Assembly (NCBI GenBank): GCA_032718475.1
Contig: JAUCBJ010000947.1
Coordinates: 1 to 45,523, forward strand
Source of the DNA: Nemertoderma westbladi
Taxonomy: Eukaryota > Xenacoelomorpha > Nemertodermatida > Nemertodermatidae
Direction of reading: 5' to 3'
Length of the DNA stretch: 45,523 bases
The position numbers and the translations under genes were made by a program. The notes below the pieces were generated by a model. It had not been told where the DNA came from and searched no databases. It saw only the letters and a program-made list of their open reading frames with translations. Below are positions 1 through 10,731 of the stretch, piece by piece. The stretch's first letter is position 1; the number at the start of each line of letters is the position of its first letter.

Positions 1-32
1 GCATTGATCTATACATAGTAATGTTGGGTGAT

Positions 33-51
33 GGGGGGGGGGGGGGGGGGG
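33..51. repeat. G homopolymer, 19 nt
   Basis: An uninterrupted run of 19 G followed by further G-rich sequence. Similar G or C runs recur at 15421-15445, 27179-27192, 35492-35510 and 40883-40908. Such runs are prone to length error in assembly. Confidence 0.9.
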
Positions 52-1774
52 TGAGGGGTAGGGGTGTCTGGGTGGGTTGTTAGTATTAGGGTGCACAATA
101 TCGACGCCACGCGCAGGAATGTGTTGATGTTTTAATAGCACCGCATTCCCGCGTTAGAAAGAATCCCCAATTGGAATAAATAAATAAATTAAACGCGTTT
201 CGTTATGTTCCTCGACTTATATTATTCTCTCCACGGACGAGTTATTAGCTGCTAGACAGGTAGACCTAGTCCCCCACAACAACGGTCATACCTTCAATCA
301 ATCAATCAATTGAGCTCATATGAGCTCGTATATTAGTTTTATTTATAAATTGAAATCTCACGAATTAATAGGCCTATTAGCTGATTAGTGAACTATCATA
401 TGTTAGACCATATATAATATATTATATATTGGACCTTATCAAAATAGCGGTTGTACTGGGGCGGTATATGTTGTTCTCTAACCCACTGCAAGCGCATTTG
501 AGGGGCCGGTATGTTTTAATAACTTCTGGTACAACGGGATGCAGTATTACAGCGCCAAGTAGATTTAATCTGATCAGAATATTCCGGACGCTAAGTTCAT
601 GTCATTCCCGATAAGTCGGGACTTTACAAAACTCGTGGATAAAACCGCGTGTAGCAGAGAGCAGATAAATTGGGTTGAATTGCAAAACAGAATAATATGG
701 AACTGTAAGTGGAACTGCGGCGATTTGGGTTTTTTTGTTATGGTGAATAGTCAGCCTGTCCGCGATATGTTCAGCTGCCCTTTTTAATGGGTTGCAGGTA
801 CAAATGAAATACACATTGCAGTTACTAAAATAAAAGTGGCGCATATTATTGTACATTTACAACAACAATTATATAAATGCAATATGCCTGATCCCTATTA
901 ATGTACTTTGTACCGCCAATTCTGTAATTCAATAACGCAAAGCCGCGTTTACTGTACAGCAGCACGTAATATATTTGATACTTATTATACTAACTAAACT
1001 AACAAACCGCAAGGCCTACTTACCGAAATAAATTAACTTTCAGTTAAATACAATATACTTGTTTGCTCTGTAAAAATTTTAATTAAAAACAATCCTGCCA
1101 TTTAATATACCTAATTAGCATGGTTGCGTAAGCAGTATGAATTGGAATGAAATTGTGAAATAATTTATTTAAACTATTATGTACATTTAGATTAAATAAT
1201 AATACAGTAAGTTGGCCTACAGAAATAAACATTGATATTCGGAACAGTAAAACAATTATTTATTTCATTCATTCAACTAACCAGAGAGACTCATAGCTCC
1301 AGTGAATATTAACATCCCGACGTTACTTTAGTAATAATATTAATGTCATTGAACCCGATACACACACACCTCCAATCAGCCAGTTCAATGGAGAGTGAGT
1401 GAATGGATGGCTACTAGCAGCAGCAGCAGTCTGCCTCTTACAAGCAAGGCTGACTGAATACCTCAAGTGTTGCTGGGAATCAAGCCAACTTGGATGTTAA
1501 CCAATAAATGAGCAGTATTTAATGAGAATACATTTTTTATGCCGGTTTAATTACTTTAGATCAATTAAAGACACGATTATTAAAGCAAATCACTTGAACT
1601 AATTAAAAACTATAATAGAATGGAGTATGCGGATTACATCTGTATATTTTTTAAGTATAATTATTGAAGTCTTATACTGTAAAACAATTAATTTCCTTTA
1701 AAAGGCAGGTTGAAAATGGTGTTTTTACCGTAATCAACTTAATTAACTAATTAACTGCTATTATCTTAGCTTCT
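52..1774. other. AT-rich noncoding stretch, no gene seen
   Basis: No reading frame here resembles a known protein and no RNA gene was recognised. Short open frames at 429-856 occur on both strands without domain motifs and look like chance. The only structured part is the LINE-tail-like segment at 295-331. Confidence 0.6.
295..331 (-). repeat. LINE 3'-tail-like (TCAA)n plus GAGCTC repeat
   Basis: A run of TCAA units is followed by two GAGCTC half-repeats. The same arrangement is seen at 4987-5017, just beyond the 3' UTR of the minus-strand LINE at 4985-8820. I infer both are the tail of one LINE family, in reverse orientation, and that this copy is truncated almost to its tail. Confidence 0.4.
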
Positions 1775-1985
1775 CGAAGGCCACACGGAAATTCTACTTG
1801 GAAAATTTCTAAACTTTTGCCATACAACATGTGTACCAAGTTTGGATAGATTTCATCAAAGATTGGCCGAGTTATTAACGTTTAAAATTGAACACGACAG
1901 AACGACAGAACGACAGAACGACAGAACGACAGAACGACAGGTTGATTAATGGTACCACTACGCTAAGGCTCACTCACTTCGTGGC
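1775..1985 (+). repeat. RTE/SINE-type 3' tail with (AACGACAG)n minisatellite
   Basis: The stretch reads like the 3' end of many invertebrate RTE-type LINEs and SINEs: a 'taccaagtttgg' box, a 'gccgagttattaac' box, then a simple repeat. About six 8-bp AACGACAG units lie at 1891-1940. No coding part is attached. Family assignment rests on overall architecture only. Confidence 0.4.
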
Positions 1986-2014
1986 TCGCCCCACAGATAA
2001 AACTGTCCAATTAG

Positions 2015-2510
2015 AAGCCTAATCACCCAACACAGATACCACCACTACGTACCTACCCACGTAACTATAACTATAGTCGCGATAATTACAACTGGAATAC
2101 AAGTAACTGGTTTGACCCAAACTCAAGGTGGACGGGTGGAACACGGGACAGTAGTAATAGAGGGTATAACCCACGGCCTAATACCTACTGTAGTAGTATC
2201 ACGTGTTATAACTGTAGTGTACTGGGACATTATAGTCAGGAATGTACTAAACCGCGTATGGGCACTAACTTTCCTGGTAGAAACCCTAACCCTAATCCCA
2301 ACACTAATAATACTAACCCAATTCTAAACTCGAATCCATCTGCATTGTACTCATCTACAGTAACAGGCAGACTCGACATGCATTTTCCAGCAAAGTTGGA
2401 GAACGAGGATATTGAATGTTATTTAGACAGTGGTTCCCAAGTTTCAATATTAGATATTAGAAGGCTCCCATCCTGTGTGGAATGTCTGTTGCCTGTTGAT
2501 TTACCCAGGG
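2015..2510 (+). pseudogene. Ty3/gypsy-type gag C-terminus plus aspartic protease fragment
   Basis: An open frame beginning after a stop at 2012-2014 encodes an N/R/Y-rich linker and then a nucleocapsid zinc knuckle, CX2CX4HX4C, at 2204-2245. It continues through an NP-repeat linker to a retropepsin active site, D-S-G, at 2426-2434, within LDSGSQVSILD. In LTR retrotransposons the knuckle binds RNA and the protease cuts Gag-Pol. The frame stays open to 2689, but after about 2510 it enters a degenerate ATTCG repeat and no longer looks like protease; the flap and C-terminal part are missing. There is no RT nearby. These are exactly the domains missing from the gypsy element at 10732-13095, so both may belong to one family; that link is inference. 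Confidence 0.75.
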
Positions 2511-2514
2511 ACTG

Positions 2515-2660
2515 GCATCGAATCGAATCGAAAGCAATTTTTCGACTTCAATTTCCCATACATTTTTCGATTCGACTTCGATTCGATTCAGCCCATTTTC
2601 GATTCGATTCCTATTTGACTCAGGTAAAAAATTTCGACTTCGATTCGATTATTCGACCTT
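2515..2660. repeat. Degenerate (ATTCG)n-type pentamer repeat
   Basis: Repeated TCGATTCGA words, broken by short unique stretches, fill this segment. It replaces the expected continuation of the protease frame. Confidence 0.7.
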
Positions 2661-3163
2661 TAAATATTAGCTTAATTATTTGTCATTAAATATAGATTAT
2701 AAATTTTATTCGTAAATTGTTAATTTTTCGCTCGATATACCCCAAAATCAGGAAAAAATGAGTACTACTTCTTTCCCTAGGGAAAAATGTAACCCATAGG
2801 AATGCATTGATTTTACTTTTTTCCGGCGAATTATTTTTGATTTTACCTATCCTGGCAAATTATTTTTGGTGGAATTTCTTAAATTTTATTACAAGTGTTG
2901 AAAGAGCATCGAAGTAGAAAACGTTTGCAAGTACTGTAATTAGAGCAAAATCCATTCACACCTCAAAAGTTATTGTAACTTTAGTGTGTGCACGGTGTAG
3001 GCCTACACCAAAACATAATTCAATATCCAATATTAGTTTATGCAGTTAAGCAGCTATCTAGTTACGTAAAAAATATTCGAGAACACTATATTATTGAGTA
3101 AGTTTGAGTACGGTAGCATCAGGAGTTGAAGAGTACAATAATTTGAATCGCAGTAACTATGGA
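2661..3163. other. Intergenic, nothing recognised
   Basis: AT-rich sequence with no supported gene. A 'gtaggcctac' palindrome occurs near 2997-3006. Confidence 0.5.
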
Positions 3164-3280
3164 AGCTACTACTACTACTAGGATCGGTATGCTGCATTGC
3201 AGCTTTTCGACGAAATTGCGCCGCCACAACTCCCTATCACCCATGACATTTGCTAGATCATCCGCATCTTTTGAGGCCGG

Positions 3281-3812
3281 CCTTCGAATACGTAAGGGAA
3301 AGGCATGGGCAACCTTGAATAGGCTTTCCAGGATTTGGAAGTCACCGATAATTAATCGGAAACTTAAGGTACGATTATTTAGAGCAGCAGTAGTTCCAGT
3401 ACTCCTCTACGGGAGTCCATGCTGGGCTCTAACTGCTGAGGACACCAAATCTCTGGATGGCACATTCACAAGAATGCTACGCCGGGTTCATTGTGTCAAG
3501 TACAATGCACACATCTCCAACCAGACACTATATATCATTGGAGGTGTCTCATTGGTTCCCCCAAGCTTGACACTAGAACAAAATCGCCTCCGCTTTGCAG
3601 GACATTGCTTTCGCGGTGAGGACCAGCCAGTGCATAATCTTGTACTTTGGCAGCCTCATGGAGTGAATAAGCATGGTGGACAGCACGTGACTTTCTTGAG
3701 ACGCATCTTAAAGGACACTGGCCTTAAAGATGCGGATGATCTAGCAAATGTCATGGGTGATAGGGAGTTGTGGCGGTGCAATTTTGTTGACAAGCCGGCA
3801 CAGCATTCTTAA
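3281..3812 (+). pseudogene. RTE-like ORF2 C-terminal fragment
   Basis: The frame encodes the region downstream of the RT catalytic core: a basic stretch, the LLYGSPCWALT segment, and a His/Cys-containing tail ending ...KPAQHS. It stops at 3810-3812. It is about 95% like residues near the end of the longer copy at 18790-20500. With no endonuclease and no RT active site it cannot act. It is open only because the truncation is recent relative to its decay. Confidence 0.75.
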
Positions 3813-3857
3813 AAATGCAGCTGCAATGCAGCATGCCGATCCTAGTAGTAGTAGTAG
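3281..3857 (+). mobile_element. RTE-like LINE, 5'-truncated, nested insertion with 10-bp TSD
   Basis: This plus-strand fragment covers only the C-terminal part of ORF2 and the 3' end with its (TAG)n tail. It is flanked by TTGAGGCCGG at 3271-3280 and again at 3858-3867, a 10-bp target-site duplication. The sequence on either side joins into one minus-strand copy of the same family, so this is a self-nested insertion. Confidence 0.8.
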
Positions 3858-4640
3858 TTGAGGCCGGTGTCCTTTAAGATGAGTCCCAAGAAAGTCATGG
3901 GCTGTCCGCCATGCTTATTCACTCCATAAGGCTGCCAAAGTACACGATTATGCACTGGCTGGTCCTCAAGGCGAAAGCAATGTCCTGCAAAGCGGAGGCG
4001 ATTTTTTTTCTACTGTCAAGCTTGGGGAAACCAATGAGACACCTCTAATGTTATATAGTGTCTGGTTGGAGATGTGCGCATTGTACTTGACACAATGAAC
4101 CCGGCGTTGCATTCTTGTGAATGTGCCATCCAGAGATTTGGTGTCCTCAGCAGTTAGAGCCCAGCATGGACTCCCATGGGAGTTCTGGAACTACTGCTGC
4201 TCTAAATAATCGAACCTTAAGTTTCTGATTAATTCTCGGTGACTTCCAAATCCTGGAAAGCCTATTCAAGGCTGCCCATGCCTTTCCCTTACGTATTCGA
4301 AGGTCCTCACCTGACTTGATCAGAGACTTGCTGAGGACTTTCAAAGTTAACTGTCAAAATTTTGGTCTTTCTGGAGTTAATAAAAAGACCAACACTAGAA
4401 GCAGCATGTTCTATTGAGGAGGAGCCGTTGGGCTCCCTCTAGTGATTCTGAGAGTACTCCTAAGTCATCAGCAAAGTATAGATCAGTTAGGTACTTGGCA
4501 GGATTTCCTCGACTTCTGGAGCCAGTAGGTGGAGTTATCATTACCCCATCATCATTATGATGATCTAAGGACATGCGTAGAACATAGTCAACCACAATTA
4601 TGTACAAGAATGGTGCAATTGTGTCTTCCCGGAGGATGAT

Positions 4641-4984
4641 GTAATAGATATAACTATACTGTGCGGTGACGGGTATACATAAGAGGCCATGCCTATATAT
4701 TATATATTAGTAAGTATAGTGCTACTACAGGTAAACAATATACTATGTCACTCTTAAGTCTGAGATGGGTAATATACATCTGGATGTCCCAGTCTAGTCC
4801 TGTAGTCAGCATACATTTGATTACACCATGGCGCAAGTGTGTAGGCCTGATACTGTAATATACAAATAAAGGAATACCAGTAGTTATTCGATGGAAGCCT
4901 ACCTACATGTAAATTCACTGCTCTGCATACAATTGCTACAATATGCAGGAACTATGCTGAAATACAAAAATACTGGGCTGTAAT
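4641..4984. other. Intergenic, nothing recognised
   Basis: AT-rich, with no frame of interest and no repeat that I could match elsewhere in the window. Confidence 0.5.
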
Positions 4985-5546
4985 ACAATCAATCAATAGA
5001 GCTCATAGAGCTCGTATAATTTCGATTTACGCAATGTATGACATGAAATTTACATTATAGTTATAGCATTACAATTTTTCAATGATACAATGTAACGTTT
5101 ATTTAGCTATAATTTGTAATGTTTGTGATAGTAATGTAATAGTACAGTAGATATAGATTTTAAATGACAAAAAAGAACAGTAGCATAGCTAGTGTTGTTC
5201 TATTTTGCCGCTGTGGTGCGTAGATATAAAGACAAGAGTTCATGCCATCATAATATTCATTATTTATAATTTCGGGTTAAATTGAGTTTTGTTTTTTCCC
5301 ATTTATGTCAATTGTAAATATTTATAAAACTAATAAATTATTATTGTAATGTCTAGTATTATGCGTACAGATAGCAACGTGTGGGCACACCATTATACAA
5401 AATTAATTAATAAACTTTCATACTATTTTACTGATAGAAGAGAGAGGATAATGACAAGACAAGATTATTCATTGATGAAGATAAGGTCGATGTTATTTCG
5501 TGTGTGTTAATTTATTATTATTAATATTCAAATATAAGTATATGTG

Positions 5547-7290
5547 TTAATTCTGGTTGTTTATTAAATATGTCTTGTACTTTCTTGCTAAAGATTTCTT
5601 GGATTTATTATTTTTTAAGTCAAACTGTAGTGAATTCCATATTTTTGTGCCGCTATATTTTAGTGAATTTTGTGTTGATAGTAACCGAGTTCGTGGGAGA
5701 AAGAAATTTAAGGACGCTACTGATCTAGTATTATATTTATGTATTTTTGATGTCTGTTGAAATAAAGATGTGATAAAAGGTTGCTTTTTATTGTTATTTA
5801 TGTCCCACATTAATTTTGCTACTTCAAGTTTGTAAATGTTTTCTAACGTTAGTATGTTTAGTTGTTTATATATGGGATTTGAATGTGACTGATAATGGCT
5901 AAAAGTGATGGCTCTTACAATTTTGTTTACTTTGACTCGAATTGGTTGTATATATTTGTTGTGAGTATTGCCCCATAGTATTATACCGTATTGTATGTAT
6001 GGGTGAATAAGTGAAAAATAAAGTAATTTTAGTATATTCTGTGGTAAGATATAACGTAGTTTAAAAAATATACCGCATGATTTTGATATTTTTTTGTGTA
6101 TGTATGCGCAATGGTATTTCCAAGATAGTTTGTTGTCAATCCAGATACCCAGAAATTTTGTTTCGTTTTTAATTTTGATGACTGTATTGTTTATTTTAAT
6201 GGGTTGAACTAAGTTTTGCGTTACATTAGAATTTGAGAATAGTAAATATTCAGTTTTCTTTAGATTGAGTGATAACTTGTTGTCTAGTAGCCATTCACTG
6301 AGTTTTTGGAGTTCAATATTAACTGTTGATACTAAAGAGTTTGTTTTAGAATGTGTGTGCAGTAGGTTAGTGTCGTCAGCAAAAAGCGTAGTGATTAGGG
6401 ATGTGCAGTTTGGTAAGTCATTTATATAAAGTAAAAAGAGTGTACTGCTTAGTATAGCGCCTTGTGGAGTACCACAGAGGGGTGTTAAAGGGTCGGATTG
6501 TATATTACTTAGAACGACTGTGTGTGATCTGTCAGTAAGAAAGCTCTTGAGTAGATCGTGTGGGAGGCCTCTTATTCCGTAACTGTTTAGTTTTTTTAAT
6601 AATATCCCGTGGTCTAAAGTGTCAAATGCCTTCTTCAAGTCAATAGAGACTATACAACCAGTATTCTGTGAGTCTAGTGCTTCTTGTAGGCGTTCTGTTA
6701 TTGTTAATATGGCATCTGTCGTATTTAATTTTTTTCTAAATCCGTATTGAGAGTCGCATAATATAGAGTATTTGTTTAGGTAGCTCAGTAGTTGTGTATT
6801 AATTATCCGTTCGTATAATTTACTAAATAGTGCTAGAATAGAAATGGGACGGTAATTATTTTTGTCAGTAGGATCTCCGGTTTTGTAGATGGGTGTAATT
6901 TTTGCACGTTTTAATATTTTGGGGAAGAAGCCATGTTGTATTGATAAATTAATTAAATATTTTAAATGGGGAGCTAGATCGTAAGCGGCTATTTTAATTA
7001 ATTTAATTGGAAATTTGTCATTGGTGGCACAGTTGTTGTCTAAGTCTAATATAGTATATATTACTTCCGTTTCAGTAGTTTCAGATAAGTAAAATGAATT
7101 TGCTTTGCGGTGAGTTATAAAACGAGTTGGATTTCTATTACTTTTTGGAATATTTTCAGATAATTTTGAACCTACGGTGGCAAAGTGGTCGTTAAATATA
7201 TTAGCAATTTCGTTGGAATTAGTTACTTCTTGTTTGGGTGCATTTAGATTTTTTCGCTTATTTATTGATTGATTAATGTTTTCCCAGGTT
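5547..7290 (-). pseudogene. LINE reverse transcriptase domain
   Basis: The frame is open from about 7290, well upstream of the first start-like codon. It includes the RT fingers (ITPIYKTGDPTDKNNYRPIS near 6840-6900), the SIDLKKAFDTLDH palm motif near 6620-6650, the GTPQGAILS motif and the catalytic LFADDT motif at 6369-6383. The C-terminal connection region runs to a stop at 5547. The enzyme copies LINE RNA at the nicked target. All core RT residues are present; only the frame connection to the endonuclease near 7300-7335 is lost. Confidence 0.8.
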
Positions 7291-7329
7291 TTTTTTTCAT
7301 GTTACATTTATTTATTAGTATTTATACTT

Positions 7330-8311
7330 TTAAAATTTTGATGCATAATATTGTTTTTCAGCTGATCTAAGGATTTTTGTCAATTGATTACGGTATGTTT
7401 TATAATTTTGTTGATTTTGTAGTGTAGGATTCTTAGATTGAGTGGCGTAAAGTTTATTCTTTTTAATTGTAGATTTTACAAGTGCCGGTGTCATCCAGGG
7501 TTTCCGAGGAATCTCATTCTTTATTAAGTTTTTTTTTGGTAGGTGTTTATTTGTAATAAGCTCTAGATCGTTGTAGAAATTTTCAAATTTCACCTCTAGT
7601 GGGACTGAGTGGTCTTTGTATGTCCAGTTCAGATTTTTTTGTAAGTCAGAAAGAAATCTGGGTTGGTTAAATTTAGAGTAGTCATAAATATAAGTTGTCT
7701 GTGGGGGTGTAAAGTAGCATGAATAGTTCTGTATTATAATGAATGTTGCTAAGTGATCGGTTGTTCCTAATTGGCCATTGAAAACTCGAGATGAAATTAA
7801 TTTGTTAGAAATGTTTGTTGATACATGGTCAATTATAGTTCTAGAATGTGGCGTAATTCGTGTTGGTTTATCGATTAATTGTTCAAGGCCGTTGGATTCA
7901 AGTATTTGTATGTAATTATTGGATGGGTTTGATGGCTTCAACAAATCTATATTATAGTCCCCTGTTAGTACTATGTCTGTTGAGTCATTGGTCAATGTAG
8001 ATAGTAGTGTATTTAGGTTTATATTAAAATCAGTTATTTTGCAAGTGTCGGATCTGTATATTGTACAATGTACATACAATAAGTGGTTTAATTGGTGAAT
8101 TTTTGCTTTTTTTCCTCATGATGGTAGCCCATGTAGACTCGCAGTTTGGTAATATTAAATCTTTTCTTTCAGATACAGTTAATTCGTTTTTTATATAAAT
8201 AGCTGTGCCTCCGCGATTTCTTTTTCCGTATGCTCTCGGTTGGTAGTTAGGGGCCGTGAGTAACCCGGTATTTGTAAGTAATCTAGGTCAGAATCATCAG
8301 TGAGGAATGTT
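7330..8311 (-). pseudogene. LINE APE-type endonuclease domain
   Basis: After the frameshift at 8312 the reading continues through YGKRNRGGTAIYIKNEL (about 8160-8230), a typical mid-domain segment. It goes on in a further frame from 8079 with the VLTGDYNIDLL catalytic box and, later, the GTTDHLATF box with the conserved Asp-His. This domain nicks target DNA so that the RT can prime on it. The frame ends at 7330 after AEKQYYASKF, which is the normal linker to the RT. The breaks are all single-base indels, so this copy was recently full length. Confidence 0.7.
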
Positions 8312-8809
8312 TCAGTAAAATGTTAGTATGTCAAATTGGGTGTTAAGTGAAGATAGGTAGTCAATAATAGCGGAAAAGTTTAGTTTTAGGCTCCTACAGT
8401 TTATATTAAAAATGGATAAGTTGTTGTTATTTATATTATTAAATTTAAGTTCATCGTAGTATTGACAATTTGAGATGTTATTTTTTAAATTTGTATCTGG
8501 ATCAATATAGTTAAAAGTGCTATTATAATCAGTATAATTTTCAGGTAATAGAATATCATCTTCAGCATCATCATCAACGAAAAATATGTCATTATCATCA
8601 GTTGAAACATCAGTAAATGGAAATATTTTTATATAACAGTGTATGCAATAAATATCATTTTCAAAATTTTGTATATCTTGTGTGTCCACACATGTACCAC
8701 ATTGAAAATGATAAGTGCGCTTGCAGATAGAACAATTTAGCAATGTATTATTGTTATCAATTTGGGAAAAACAGAAATCGCAAAAGGTATTGGAATAGTT
8801 TGATGGCAT
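8312..8809 (-). pseudogene. LINE ORF, N-terminal PHD-like finger and start of endonuclease
   Basis: The start ATG at 8809 opens a frame with paired cysteines CDFC, CSIC, HFQC and CIHC within the first 60 residues, the C4HC3 spacing of a PHD-type finger. An acidic, Asn-rich linker follows. The last 35 residues (SIFNINCRSL...FDILTF) are the first strand of an APE endonuclease. A single extra base near 8318 creates a false stop; in the next frame the protein continues with the expected TETFL motif. PHD-like fingers are known in ORF1 or at the N-terminus of several CR1-like LINEs and may aid nucleic-acid or chromatin binding. Confidence 0.7.
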
Positions 8810-8820
8810 AAGTTGTGTGT

Positions 8821-9479
8821 AGTTATGTATTTCGTTTTAAAATACGGTCGGAATGAAAGCCGGCTAAATAAACGTTTAAAGACAACCAAAACAAGATCTG
8901 ACATTAAAGTTTACAAATAATATAACATAATCCACCGCCACCATTTAATTGATTATGGTTTTATGTTTTAATCGAGTTAATGATAACGTAATTAATACCT
9001 GTATTACAAAAATACATTAGTGTATTAGTACACATATATATTAAAATGAAATGAATTTGGACCTTGTTAATAATGTCGAATATATAAGTAACTTGGTTCC
9101 ATTGACAACTTAGGAGTTGCTTCCTTCTAACTAATACAAAAAATAACTAAAAATAGTGGATATATTCCAACAACATTGTTTATCAAACATACTTTGTAAA
9201 CCCTTTACATACCAACTAGGATTAATATTCTGTAGTCCGGTAGTGCTATTATAGAATAACTAAACTAACACTAATACTAATTACTTATATGAAATAACTA
9301 CAGGGAAAAAAAATAGGTTACAACAAACTTTGTTTAACTTATCATTTTGCACTTTGTGAACTGAACGCACAGATTAATAAAAATATGTTGCCTGGTAGTG
9401 CTTTATTTAAAATCTTCTGAATTACTTATTCAGAAGTTATGGAATACAGAGAATTCCGGTTGGAGTGCAGTGGGATTAG
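8821..9479. other. Intergenic, nothing recognised
   Basis: AT-rich, no supported reading frame. It lies between the 5' end of one LINE and the end of a degraded LINE ORF1. Confidence 0.5.
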
Positions 9480-10369
9480 ATGGTTAGTAAACAGGTAAAC
9501 AGAGTAACTAAATGCGCCATCACTCATCTGCCCTCGATTTATCTTGCAATTCGTAATATGGGTTTCCAGGACGTGAACTGGTATTCGACATCGGTTGACT
9601 GTGTGATCGTGCTATGTTTTGAGCCCGGGATGCTGAGCCGATGCTGCCTTGAACTGACCAATCGTCTTGTTGCGACTGGTTCGGTGTCCCACTGGAATGG
9701 TTTCCAGTGGGTGGGAATACAGATTTAGTAAGGGATAGGATATCGAGCTCCGTGATGATGTGGATCGGGTTATCTGAATCCTTAATTCTGACGTATAGTT
9801 CGCCGTTTCTCGAATATGCTGAGTGAATTAGTTTCTTTTCACGCAGCCTTTGTAGGTCACGTTAAGAGCGATGAACGGCGAGTAGTGAGAAATTCGGTGA
9901 CGTAATATGATGGGTTTTTCTTCTTGTTTCAAAGTGCCATTATACGAGTGGTGTGAGTGGTAAAGCGTATGAGGATAGGTCGAACTTTCGGTTTAATGTT
10001 ACTGGCACCACTGTGTTGAGGTTTCTTTGGTCCGATTCTATGGAAGACATCGATGTCGGTGAATTGGATGTCGAGCGATAAGAGAATATCTTTTACAGAG
10101 GAAGATTCTTCGGTAGAGGAAGTGGTCTCCGGAACGGCATGTAAAAGTATACAAGAACGCCGTGTATACTGGGCCAGATTATTGTTTGCGAGTTTAAGGG
10201 ATTCGTTTTCATTACGTAGAGTGTCGATTTGTTTAAGAAGGAATGGGATATTTTCAGTGTCCCGACGTATCGCTGCATTTTCTTCGCGTAGTTCTCGGAG
10301 TTACTCTTTTATAGTACGGAGCGATTCCAGGATAGAATCACCTACTGTACTCCACGTTGTTCCTGTCAT
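9480..10369 (-). pseudogene. LINE ORF1-like protein (coiled coil plus RRM-like), degraded
   Basis: Starting at an ATG at 10367-10369 the minus strand reads a short N-terminus, an in-frame TAA after 22 codons, then a heptad-rich segment (LRELREENAA..., IDTLRNENESLKLANNNLAQY). This is followed by LLHAVPE, DVFHRIG and RPILIRFT. That order is the layout of LINE ORF1 chaperones with a coiled coil and an RRM-like core. A frameshift near 9925 and another stop follow; the C-terminal domain continues as SRNGELYVRIKD near 9790. No endonuclease or RT adjoins it. It is hidden from simple ORF scans because of its stops. An L1/Tx1-like origin is likely but not certain. Confidence 0.6.
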
Positions 10370-10546
10370 TGTCTCTGTGAGCTCCAGATAGATTTAGTTA
10401 AACTTAAAGTAGTAAATTGTTTTGGCGGATTGCTGGATTGCAGAATTGAGTTTGCAGGTAGTTTAGTACCAGTACAGTAGTAATGGTAGGTATGTTAGTA
10501 AGTACTGAAAGTCAGACTTTGTTATTTGGCGCACTTTCTAGCTAAC

Positions 10547-10590
10547 CATACCGGTAACACCGGTATATACATATACCGGTATACCGGTCC
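10547..10590. repeat. ACCGGT palindrome cluster
   Basis: Four ACCGGT hexamers within about 45 bases, some extended to TACCGGTA. A similar cluster at 16011-16077 alternates with AGGCCT palindromes inside a SINE-like insertion. Confidence 0.7.
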
Positions 10591-10731
10591 GTATCATACA
10601 GTCATACGGCGTGTTGGTGACAAGGCTGCCAGGCCTAATGGCATAACATAACTGTATAAAGAATCACTGAATACCGGAATAGTGTATACACTGTACAGCT
10701 GTAGCCTAAGTGCCTAGGCCTATACGCTAAT

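Larger units (their letters stand above)
3164..4640 (-). mobile_element. RTE-like LINE, minus copy, interrupted by a nested copy
   Basis: The 3' tail, (CTA)n in this orientation, is at 3164-3180, followed by the reverse complement of the element's last 100 bases. The copy breaks at 3280 and resumes at 3858, running to about 4640 where it is 5'-truncated inside the RT domain. The plus copy at 17465-20550 is the reference: the FADD-box region corresponds to 4395-4607 here (mutated to YFADDLG context) and the C-terminal region to 4147-4344. Several frameshifts make it non-coding. The gap between 3280 and 3858 is a second copy of the same family. Confidence 0.8.
4985..8820 (-). mobile_element. 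Nearly full-length LINE (CR1/Jockey-like), minus strand
   Basis: One long open frame, read from 8809 down to 5547, encodes a PHD-like zinc finger, an APE-type endonuclease and a reverse transcriptase. It is broken by roughly three frameshifts (near 8310, 8190-8240 and 7300-7335). The 3' UTR probably runs to the GAGCTC/(TCAA)n tail near 4985, because the same tail is seen alone at 295-331. The clade call is tentative: the motifs (GTPQGAILS, LFADDT) fit the CR1/L2/Jockey group and not RTE or R2. Confidence 0.8.

Noticed and set aside
2278-2312. CCCTAA-like words that resemble telomeric repeat
   Set aside because: They form only a few imperfect units and translate as the Asn-Pro linker of the gag-protease fragment.
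3164-3857. Twin-priming 5' inversion of one LINE
   Set aside because: The inverted part is the 3' terminus, and a 10-bp duplication flanks the plus part, which fits nested insertion.
10053-10391. Plus-strand 112-residue Ser/Arg-rich ORF
   Set aside because: It is the antisense shadow of the LINE ORF1 relic on the minus strand.
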